Source: Rhizobiaceae bacterium
Lineage (GTDB): Bacteria; Pseudomonadota; Alphaproteobacteria; Rhizobiales; Rhizobiaceae
Reading direction: 5' to 3'
Length of the DNA stretch: 51,908 bases
Assembly (NCBI GenBank): GCA_027483885.1
Contig: JAIXTO010000152.1
Coordinates: 1 to 51,908, forward strand
Below are positions 44,874-51,908 of this stretch, piece after piece. The notes beneath the pieces were generated by a model. It was not told where the DNA came from and ran no database searches. It saw only the letters and a program-made list of their open reading frames with translations. The position numbers were made by a program, and so were the translations under genes. Each line of letters opens with the position of its first letter. Position 1 is the stretch's first letter.

Positions 44874-45464
44874 GTGCTCATCTACATGATCCGCCACGGA
44901 CAGACCGACTGGAATGCCGAAGGACGGTTGCAGGGCCAGAAGGATATCGGCCTTAACGACAAGGGCCGCGGCCAAGCGTTTCAGAATGGCGAAACGCTGC
45001 GTGCCCTTCTCGGCGCAGATATCCAAGACTTCGATTTTGTCGCCTCCCCCCTATCGCGCACCCGCGAAACCATGCAGATCGCCCGCAAGGCGATGGATCT
45101 TGATCCCATGGGCTACCGCACCGACGAGCGGCTGGTGGAACTGTCCTTCGGTGACTGGGAAGGCCATACGCTGGACGATATCCGCGCCGTGGCGCCGGAG
45201 CGGCTGAAAATGCGTTCGCGGCAGAAATGGAATTTCATTCCCCCCGGCCCTTCGGCGGAAAGCTATGAGATCCTGTCATGGCGCGTGGGTGCCTGGCTGC
45301 AATCGGTGGAGCAGCCGACGGTCTGCGTCAGCCATGGCGGCGTTATTCGCACGATCCTGAAGCTGGTTGGCGGCTGGGATGAACTGGAAGCCTCACGCTG
45401 CGACATCCACCAGGACCGTGTGCTGATCATCGAGCGCGACAAGGGCCGCGCCGAATGGCTCTGA
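44874..45464 (+). CDS. Histidine phosphatase family protein (phosphoglycerate-mutase-like)
   Basis: 196 residues from the GTG at 44874, with GAGGG upstream; a TTG at 44868 is a near alternative. The phosphohistidine motif is MIRHGQTDWNAEGRLQGQ; the acid is in ERLVELSFGDWEGHTLDD, and the second histidine occurs in VSHGGVIRTILKL. It may be a phosphoglycerate mutase (GpmB-like) or broad phosphatase. Its stop is 15 bases from the convergent DUF1344 gene. Confidence 0.9.
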   Translation: MLIYMIRHGQTDWNAEGRLQGQKDIGLNDKGRGQAFQNGETLRALLGADIQDFDFVASPLSRTRETMQIARKAMDLDPMGYRTDERLVELSFGDWEGHTLDDIRAVAPERLKMRSRQKWNFIPPGPSAESYEILSWRVGAWLQSVEQPTVCVSHGGVIRTILKLVGGWDELEASRCDIHQDRVLIIERDKGRAEWL

Positions 45465-45479
45465 AAACGGATTGACCGC

Positions 45480-45743
45480 TTACTGCTGGACGACCTGCAG
45501 GTCGTCTACGACCCGGTGGCCATCCACGACCGTGTAAAACACCACGACCTTAACGCCGGACGCCAGCCCGTCGAAGTTGAATTCCTCCGGCACCTTGTAG
45601 GTCTTGCCATCGTCCAGTGTCAGGCTGAGCTTGTTCACGTCCACGGACTTGATGGTCGCCTCGACATCGACGCTCTGCGCCATCGTGGAGAGAGGGGAAA
45701 GCATACTGGCGGTTGCGAGCAGCGCTGCGATCAGGAGGCGCAT
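45480..45743 (-). CDS. DUF1344 periplasmic protein
   Basis: 87 residues. A signal peptide (MRLLIAALLATASMLSPLSTMAQ) precedes a small beta domain EATIKSVDVNKLSLTLDDGKTYKVPEEFNFDGL of the DUF1344 type. AAAGG lies eight bases before the ATG at 45743; upstream in-frame ATG codons would disrupt the signal sequence. Function is unknown. Confidence 0.88.
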   Translation of the reverse strand: MRLLIAALLATASMLSPLSTMAQSVDVEATIKSVDVNKLSLTLDDGKTYKVPEEFNFDGLASGVKVVVFYTVVDGHRVVDDLQVVQQ

Positions 45744-46028
45744 CGTATAAGCCTTTGGCACATCAAGGAATGTTTTGTTTCGAAACATGATTTGCCCTCC
45801 GATTGTGGCAAAAGTTGCCCGGCTTGATGTCATTTCGCATCTCATTGATGAACAGGATTTTAACCAAATGCAACCGGTTGCGCGGAAATGCCCGGCTGAT
45901 CGGGCAAAGCGGCAACCAGAGCGGCATTTCACCCCCCAGATATCGCCCGCAAGTTTGCGTCCATAAGCGCAATTGGAAATTAACCCGGCCTGTCTAGCCT
46001 GTGGAAAACCAAGGCATCGAGGGGGACA

Positions 46029-49000
46029 GTGCGCTTGAGATTGAGGCTGATGGCAAACTGGCGTTCAGGCCTGGCACGCATGCGCTGGCGCGCGCCATTG
46101 GCGGTTGCCTCGGCCATGACGCTTGCGGTCATCGCAACCACCATCATTCTCGACCGCCAGCATCGCCACGACTATCAGGACTTCCTGCGCAGCGCGACCA
46201 CACGCGCCGTGGACATGCTGCACCAACGCCTTGCAAGCCGCCTGCAGGGCGACCTCATCATTGCCGATCACCTGTCGCAGGTGCTGCGCGAGACCGCGCA
46301 ATTCGATAGCACCCGCTTCGAGCCGGCGGCGCGCAACATCCTCTCCCGCAATCCACATCTGATCGCCGTGGCGCTTGCGCCCGACAACAGGCTCGGGCGC
46401 CTCATCATCGGCAACGATGCTGCATCCGCCATTTCCGAAAGCCTTGACGGGACCAGTCGCTCCGCCGGTTTGAACCTCACCGCGCTTTCAGACACGATCC
46501 TGGCCCATCGGCTCTCCGGGCACGGACTGAGCGCCGCCGGCGATGACCTGCTGACGCTTGTTGTGCCGCTCTTCGACGCAGACAGGCCGTGGGGCGCGAT
46601 GGCGCTGGTGATCGACCGGCACCGGTTTCTGGCCGATGCCGGCATCAATGCCGATACGCTGACCATCGAACTGCGCGAGCCGCCGCACGAGGATCAGCTG
46701 CATATCGCCATCCGCCACATCGATGCCCAGGGGCAACACGTGCTGACCGGCAACGTGACCGTGGCGGACGGGGATCCGGTGATGGCGGCCGTTCCGGTTT
46801 CGGGCGGCCACTGGGAGCTTATGGCGGCCCCTTCCGCGGGGTGGATGGCGCCCCCGAACGACCAGGTCTCCTTCCGCCTTCTGCTTTCATCCGCCGGTTT
46901 TGGCATGATCCTTCCGATTCTCGTGGCGGGCTGGCTCATCAGCGAGCGCAACCGGCATATCGCCATGCTGAAGGCGCGCGAGGCAAACCTTTTGGAGCTG
47001 TCGCAACGCTTCAGCCTGGCCATGGAAACCTCCAACATGGGCATATGGGAGGTGAGCGGCGACAACTATCTGACCTGGGATGCGCGTGCCGCCGCCCTGC
47101 ACGGGCGCACGGCCGAAGGCGACGGCAACCGTCTCGACGAGTGGCTGCGCGCCATCCATCCCGACGATGTGGGCAAGGCGGAAGCGCATTTCTTCAACTG
47201 CATCTGCCTTGCCACCTCGCGCAGCGATATCTATCGCGTGATGCTGCCCGACGGCACGATCCACACCCTGCGCTCGGCCGGCGCCACCTATACCAATGCC
47301 GATGGCAGCATCCGCTCCACCGGCATCGTCTGGGACGTCAGCTCGGATGCCGAGGCAAACCAGGCCCTGCGCCACGCGAAAGAAAACAGCGACATCAAGA
47401 ATGCCGAGCTGGAACTTGCGCTGGACGAATTGTCCAACCGCGAACAGGAACTGGAGGAACTGTCGACAAAGCTTGATCTGGCGCTGGCCTCCTATGACTG
47501 TGGCATATGGGAATCCTACCCGGAGCAGAAGATGGAGGTGTGGGACCAACGCATGTGCCAGCTTTACGGCATAGCCTATACCGATGGCCGCATCGATGCC
47601 GACAGCTGGCTCAACCTGATCGATCCAAGGGATCGGCCGCTTGTGCGGCGGGTATCCAATCATTTCCCCTCCGGCAAGAGCGGCGCGCCGCTGGTGGTTC
47701 GAGTACCGCAGGCCGATGGCAGCGTGCGCTTCATCCGCTCCATCGGCAAGCAGCACGACGGGCGCGACGGCCGCAAGAAACTGGTCGGCATCGCCTTCGA
47801 CGTGACGGAAGACATGCAGATGACGGCAGCGCTCAAGGCCGCCAAGGAAGAGGCGGATGCCAATAACGTCGAGCTGGAACTTGCCAAGCGCCGCATCGAG
47901 CACAACGCGCTGCACGACCCGCTGACCATGCTGGCCAACCGCCGCAAGCTGGATATCGCGCTGGACGCGCTGTCGCGCGAAAGCCTCGGCAGGCGCTGTC
48001 ATGTCTCGATGCTGCATCTCGATCTTGACCGGTTCAAGCAGATCAACGACACGCTTGGCCATGCGGCAGGCGATGCGATGCTGGTGCATGCAGCACAGAT
48101 CCTGACGCGCAACGTCAGAAATGGCGACCTGGTGGCACGCATCGGCGGCGACGAATTCGTCATCCTCGTTTCCAACAGCGCCGATCCCGGCCAGATGGCG
48201 GAACTTGCCACCCGGATCGTGTCTGAACTGCACCAGCCGATGGACTTCGAGGGCTTTTCCTGCCGCTGCGGCGTCTCCATCGGCATTGCCCAGCAAAGCG
48301 GCCGCAACATCGACGCGCGCAAGATGCTGATCAATGCCGATATCGCGCTTTACCGGGCCAAAGGCCTTGGCCGCAACCGCTTCGAATTCTTCACGCAGAA
48401 CCTGCAGGCCGAGGTCATCAGCCATAAGCGCACGGCAGATGAAATCCTCGCCGGCATCGAGCAGAACCAGTTTTTCACCGTCTATCAGCCGCAGTTCTGC
48501 GCCAACAGCTGTCAACTGGCCGGCGTCGAGGCCCTGATCCGCTGGAACCACCCGCATCGCGGCCTGCTGTTGCCGGATACCTTCCTGAAGATCGCCGAGG
48601 ATTTGAACGTCTCGGCAGCACTCGATCAGATCGTGCTGGAAACGGTGCTGAAGGACCAGATGGTCTGGAGCGCTGCCGGTATCGAGGTGCCGCGCGTTTC
48701 GGTCAATGTCTCGTCCAAGCGCCTGAACGACCGGGCACTGGCCGATACGCTGAAGACGCTTGCCATCTCGCCCGGCCGCATCGCCTTCGAACTGCTGGAA
48801 TCGATCTTTCTCGATGAAAGCGAGGACGTGGTGACGGAAAACCTCGAGCGCATCAAGGCGCTCGGCATCGAGATCGAGATCGACGATTTTGGCACCGGCC
48901 ATACCTCCATCGTCAGCCTGCTGAAACTGAAACCGAAGCGGCTGAAGATCGACCGGCAACTGGTCATGCCGATCCTCACCTCGCCGCAGGAGCGGTCGCT

Positions 49001-49193
49001 GGTGCGCTCGATCATCGAGATTGCCCGGTCGCTGGGCGTCGAAACCGTGGCGGAAGGCGTTGAAACCATGCAGCACGCAGCACTCCTGAAGGAACTGGGC
49101 TGCGACCTCCTGCAGGGATTTGCCTTTTCGCGTCCGCTCACCTGCGGCGAATTCAGCGCCGCCGCCGCCCAGGGTTTCAAGTCGGCCGCCTGA
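46029..49193 (+). CDS. Membrane CHASE-like/PAS/GGDEF/EAL dual-domain c-di-GMP enzyme
   Basis: 1054 residues from a GTG with GAGGGGG upstream. Two membrane helices (24-42 and 285-305) bound a periplasmic sensor domain of CHASE type (43-284). Two PAS domains follow (325-440 and 480-595), with coiled linkers. The GGDEF domain (about 625-790) has an intact GGDEF (706-710) and an RxxD inhibitory I-site (R697-D700). The EAL domain (800-1045) has EALIRW (834), SVNVS, FELLES, DDFGTGHTS, KIDRQ and VAEGVET. So both cyclase and phosphodiesterase are plausible, with feedback inhibition. The signal sensed is unknown. Confidence 0.93.
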   Translation: MRLRLRLMANWRSGLARMRWRAPLAVASAMTLAVIATTIILDRQHRHDYQDFLRSATTRAVDMLHQRLASRLQGDLIIADHLSQVLRETAQFDSTRFEPAARNILSRNPHLIAVALAPDNRLGRLIIGNDAASAISESLDGTSRSAGLNLTALSDTILAHRLSGHGLSAAGDDLLTLVVPLFDADRPWGAMALVIDRHRFLADAGINADTLTIELREPPHEDQLHIAIRHIDAQGQHVLTGNVTVADGDPVMAAVPVSGGHWELMAAPSAGWMAPPNDQVSFRLLLSSAGFGMILPILVAGWLISERNRHIAMLKAREANLLELSQRFSLAMETSNMGIWEVSGDNYLTWDARAAALHGRTAEGDGNRLDEWLRAIHPDDVGKAEAHFFNCICLATSRSDIYRVMLPDGTIHTLRSAGATYTNADGSIRSTGIVWDVSSDAEANQALRHAKENSDIKNAELELALDELSNREQELEELSTKLDLALASYDCGIWESYPEQKMEVWDQRMCQLYGIAYTDGRIDADSWLNLIDPRDRPLVRRVSNHFPSGKSGAPLVVRVPQADGSVRFIRSIGKQHDGRDGRKKLVGIAFDVTEDMQMTAALKAAKEEADANNVELELAKRRIEHNALHDPLTMLANRRKLDIALDALSRESLGRRCHVSMLHLDLDRFKQINDTLGHAAGDAMLVHAAQILTRNVRNGDLVARIGGDEFVILVSNSADPGQMAELATRIVSELHQPMDFEGFSCRCGVSIGIAQQSGRNIDARKMLINADIALYRAKGLGRNRFEFFTQNLQAEVISHKRTADEILAGIEQNQFFTVYQPQFCANSCQLAGVEALIRWNHPHRGLLLPDTFLKIAEDLNVSAALDQIVLETVLKDQMVWSAAGIEVPRVSVNVSSKRLNDRALADTLKTLAISPGRIAFELLESIFLDESEDVVTENLERIKALGIEIEIDDFGTGHTSIVSLLKLKPKRLKIDRQLVMPILTSPQERSLVRSIIEIARSLGVETVAEGVETMQHAALLKELGCDLLQGFAFSRPLTCGEFSAAAAQGFKSAA

Positions 49194-49353
49194 AAATCCA
49201 GGGTGGAACCAACGGGCGAACCGGGGCACGCGCCTTCTGCCAGTGCCGCAAAAAGAGCTTCCCCCCCGCCCCCCTTTTCCACTATGACAAATCCGCTTCA
49301 CGTCACGGCGGCTTCACGTCACGGGGTTTGCCGCCGCTTAACGGTCAGGGTTC

Positions 49354-50451
49354 ATGTCGCATAATACATTCGGTCATCTGTTCCGCGTCACCACCTGGGG
49401 CGAAAGCCATGGTCCAGCCCTTGGATGCGTGGTTGATGGCTGCCCTCCCGGCATCCGCTTCACGGCGGCCGAGATCCAGTCCTTCATGGACAAGCGCAAG
49501 CCCGGCCAGTCACGCTTCGTGACCCAGCGCCGCGAAGACGACATCGTCAAGATTCTCTCGGGCGTCATGCTGGACGAGGACGGCGTGACGATGACGACAA
49601 CAGGCACCCCCATTTCGATGCTGATCGAAAACACCGACCAGCGCTCCAAGGATTACGGCGAGATCGCCAAGCGTTACCGCCCGGGCCACGCCGATTTTGC
49701 CTATGACGTGAAATATGGCATTCGCGATTATCGCGGCGGCGGACGCTCTTCCGCACGCGAGACGGCGGCACGCGTCGCCGCCGGCGCGCTCGCCCGCAAG
49801 GTTTTGCCGGGGGTCACGGTTCGCGCCGCACTGACGCAGATCGGCATCCACAAGATCAACCGCGACAACTGGGACTGGGCCGAGGTCGACAACAACCCGT
49901 TTTTCTGCCCCGACCCGCAGATGGTGCCTGTCTGGGAAGAATACCTGGATGGCGTGCGCAAGGCGGGTTCCTCCATCGGCGCGGTCATCGAAGTGGTGGC
50001 AGACAACGTGCCGGCAGGCCTTGGCGCGCCGATCTACAGCAAGCTCGATCAGGACATCGCCTCGCTGCTGATGTCGATCAATGCGGTGAAGGGCGTCGAG
50101 ATCGGCGAGGGTTTTGCCTCTGCCGAACTGTCTGGCGAAGAAAACGCCGACGAGATGCGCATGGGCAATGACGGCAAGCCGCTGTTTTTATCCAACCACG
50201 CCGGCGGCGTGCTGGGCGGCATTTCCACCGGCCAGCCCATCGTGGCGCGCTTTGCGGTGAAGCCCACATCCTCGATCCTGACCGAGCGCCAGTCGATCGA
50301 CAGCGATGGGCGCAATGTCGATGTGCGCACCAAGGGTCGCCACGATCCATGCGTGGGCATCCGCGCTGCGCCGATCGGCGAAGCCATGGTGGCCTGCGCC
50401 CTTGCCGACCATTTTCTGCGCGACCGGGGCCAGACCGGCCGCGCCCGTTAA
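49354..50451 (+). CDS. aroC: Chorismate synthase
   Basis: 365 residues. It makes chorismate from EPSP with reduced FMN, the branch point of aromatic amino-acid synthesis. Signatures are [50 protein letters not shown] region and [18 protein letters not shown]. Full length for the family. ribB follows 36 bases later. Confidence 0.97.
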   Translation: MSHNTFGHLFRVTTWGESHGPALGCVVDGCPPGIRFTAAEIQSFMDKRKPGQSRFVTQRREDDIVKILSGVMLDEDGVTMTTTGTPISMLIENTDQRSKDYGEIAKRYRPGHADFAYDVKYGIRDYRGGGRSSARETAARVAAGALARKVLPGVTVRAALTQIGIHKINRDNWDWAEVDNNPFFCPDPQMVPVWEEYLDGVRKAGSSIGAVIEVVADNVPAGLGAPIYSKLDQDIASLLMSINAVKGVEIGEGFASAELSGEENADEMRMGNDGKPLFLSNHAGGVLGGISTGQPIVARFAVKPTSSILTERQSIDSDGRNVDVRTKGRHDPCVGIRAAPIGEAMVACALADHFLRDRGQTGRAR

Positions 50452-50487
50452 TTGCCCCACAAGGAATTTCCCAAGAGGATAACTGCC

Positions 50488-51588
50488 ATGCCGTTCGACC
50501 AAAAGCGCGTTGTCGATGCCATCAGGGCCTTTGAGGCCGGCGAGATCGTTGTCGTCACCGATGACGATGACCGCGAAAACGAAGGCGACCTGATTGTTGC
50601 CGCCGTTCACTGCACCCCGGAAAAGATGGCCTTCATCGTGCGCCACACCTCCGGCATCGTCTGCACGCCGATGCCGCGCGAGGAGGCCAAGCGCCTCAAC
50701 CTCAACGCCATGGTGGCCGAAAACGACAGCGCCCACACGACGGCCTTTACCGTCAGCGTCGATTTCAAGCATGGCACGACGACGGGCATTTCCGCCGATG
50801 ACCGCACGCTGACGGTGCGCAACCTTGCCAATTCCAATGTCGGTGCCTCCGATTTCGTGCGCCCCGGCCACATCTTTCCGCTGATCGCCCGCGAAGGCGG
50901 CGTGCTGATGCGGTCCGGCCATACGGAAGCCGCCGTCGATCTTTGCAAGCTTGCCGGCCTGCCGCCCATCGGCGTGATCAGCGAACTGGTCAACGACAAC
51001 GGCACCGTGATGCGCGGGCCTGATGTGGCAGCCTTTGCCGAGCAGCACAAGCTGACGCAGGTGTCTGTCGCCGATCTCATCGCCTACCGCCAGCGCAAGG
51101 AAACGCTGATCGAGCTGCAATCCAGCTTCGACATCACAACCCCCGTCGGCAAGGCCAAGGCGCATGCCTATTCTCTGCCCTGGGATACGATGCAGCATCT
51201 GGCCGTCGTCTTCGGCGATATCCGCGATGGCGTCGATATTCCGGTGCGCCTGCATCTGGAAAATGTCGCAAGCGACGTTTTCGGCACCGATCGCACGATC
51301 GGCCGCTACATGGACAAGATCGCGGAAGCCAAACGCGGCGTGATCATCTATCTGCGCGAAGGTTCCGTCGGTGTGGGCCAGACCGGTCTTAACCGGCGCA
51401 CCCGCATGGGCACCGAAGAGCACGGCAATGCCCAGAGCCGCGACAGCGAATGGCTGGAAATCGGCCTTGGCGCGCAGATCCTCAAAGATCTCGGCGTCTC
51501 CTCGATCCGCCTGTTTGCCTCGCGCGAGCGCCATTACGTTGGCCTCGAAGGGTTCGGCATCAAGATCAACTCGACCGAGATTGTTTGA
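50488..51588 (+). CDS. ribB: 3,4-dihydroxy-2-butanone-4-phosphate synthase with degenerate RibA domain
   Basis: 366 residues from the ATG at 50488, with GAGGA upstream. Residues 1-210 are RibB: DDDDRENEGDLIVAA and HTSGIVCTPM bind magnesium and substrate, and GHTEAAVDLCKLAGL follows. The C-terminal half (about 215-366) resembles GTP cyclohydrolase II, but the zinc cysteines (normally C-x2-GD-x-x-x-S-x-x-C-x-C) are replaced by ENVASDVFGTDRTIG, so this half cannot be a normal GCHII. It supplies the ribulose-derived butanone phosphate for riboflavin. It has 36 bases between it and aroC and no FMN riboswitch. Confidence 0.93.
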   Translation: MPFDQKRVVDAIRAFEAGEIVVVTDDDDRENEGDLIVAAVHCTPEKMAFIVRHTSGIVCTPMPREEAKRLNLNAMVAENDSAHTTAFTVSVDFKHGTTTGISADDRTLTVRNLANSNVGASDFVRPGHIFPLIAREGGVLMRSGHTEAAVDLCKLAGLPPIGVISELVNDNGTVMRGPDVAAFAEQHKLTQVSVADLIAYRQRKETLIELQSSFDITTPVGKAKAHAYSLPWDTMQHLAVVFGDIRDGVDIPVRLHLENVASDVFGTDRTIGRYMDKIAEAKRGVIIYLREGSVGVGQTGLNRRTRMGTEEHGNAQSRDSEWLEIGLGAQILKDLGVSSIRLFASRERHYVGLEGFGIKINSTEIV

Positions 51589-51908
51589 GGCGTGTTGAAC
51601 CTGTCGGCAGCCCTCTCTGGTTGCCGCCATCTCCCCCACAAGGGGGAGAAGCTATCACATTTGAAACTAGCCCCTCTCTGCCCTGCCGGGCCGACCGGGG
51701 TCGAGCCACGGGTCTCGCCCCGTCCTTCAGACCCCCCACGAGGGGGGAGAAACGGCGCGGCAAGCGTCCCGTTCTGCACAAAAGGGCGCGGCTGGGTTAA
51801 GCCCTCCCCCTTGTGGGGAGGGTCAGTTTGTTGACAAACCTGTCTCCCACCGCGACGTCATCCTCGGCCTTGTGCCGAGGATCTACTAAGATCCAATAAA
51901 ATCAAACG
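51589..51908. repeat. Cluster of short palindromic intergenic repeats
   Basis: The last 320 bases contain no gene. They carry four perfect hairpins: CTCCCCC-ACAA-GGGGGAG (51631-51648), CCCCCC-ACGA-GGGGGG (51732-51747), CCCTCCCC-CTTGT-GGGGAGGG (51802-51822) and ATCCTCGGC-CTTGT-GCCGAGGAT (51860-51882). The last resembles a repeat common in alphaproteobacteria. Together they look like a mosaic RIME-type area and the ribB 3' end. Confidence 0.6.

Noticed and set aside
46887..49301. 804-codon minus-strand frame opposite the GGDEF-EAL gene
   Set aside because: It is an antisense shadow; the plus-strand product has full GGDEF and EAL motifs.
49328..49522. Short plus-strand frame at the aroC start
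   Set aside because: It overlaps aroC in another frame and has no conserved motif; aroC with its GESHG signature accounts for the region.

Overview
The window is chromosomal DNA of an alphaproteobacterium, most likely Rhizobiales, family Rhizobiaceae (Agrobacterium/Rhizobium group). The signs are high GC, rhizobial-type intergenic palindromes (RIME-like elements), a kinase-fold ThrB, an IalB-family protein, a CtaC-D-B-F-G-E cytochrome oxidase cluster and a RibB with a decayed RibA half. No rRNA, tRNA, CRISPR, phage or transposase gene was seen. The species is inferred, not proven.

Layout. 1-2.7 kb: a RIME-like repeat, an ABM monooxygenase-like/NIPSNAP pair divergent from an ArsR regulator, and a HAD phosphatase. 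2.7-6.2 kb: a large autotransporter with tandem repeats and a lipoprotein. 6.5-12.8 kb: thrC, an M16 peptidase, a RimJ-like acetyltransferase and a membrane EAL protein whose GGDEF motif is degenerate. 12.8-19.1 kb: metallopeptidase, CsbD, YqgE/AlgH, a DsbD-N-like protein, peroxiredoxin, an FAD/NAD(P)-binding protein and a MOSC protein. 19.2-21.9 kb: a Zur-box-preceded zinc/manganese ABC transporter headed by an unannotated 40-residue membrane protein. 21.9-23.5 kb: a RIME-like element followed by a lower-GC orphan gene, a PIN nuclease fused to an unrecognised beta-rich domain.

23.5-28.8 kb: Dabb protein, then rnhA, thrB and ispH on the minus strand with a parDE toxin-antitoxin pair inserted between thrB and ispH, then divergent bdcR/bdcA (c-di-GMP-binding SDR and its TetR regulator). 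28.9-35.4 kb: the aa3 cytochrome c oxidase cluster on the minus strand (ctaC, ctaD, ctaB, coxF, ctaG, ctaE, DUF983, SURF1). It has an FNR/FixK-like box before ctaC, a strong hairpin between ctaD and ctaB, and a terminator between ctaE and DUF983. 35.8-51.6 kb: IalB protein, tldD, VOC protein, MazG-like protein, TauE/SafE transporter, polysaccharide deacetylase, pdxH, a surface lipoprotein, a DnaJ-type chaperone, fabI, a phosphoglycerate-mutase-like phosphatase, a DUF1344 protein, a full PAS-GGDEF-EAL protein, aroC and ribB. The last 300 bases are a cluster of short palindromes.

How it works together. Most of the window is housekeeping: respiration (subunits plus heme O synthesis, copper delivery and assembly), threonine, chorismate, riboflavin, isoprenoid, pyridoxal phosphate and fatty-acid synthesis. 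Accessory genes sit at seams between these blocks: the PIN fusion, parDE and bdcAR. Three c-di-GMP-related genes occur within 40 kb. The most novel-looking items are the PIN fusion, the zinc-transporter micropeptide and the regulatory palindromes.
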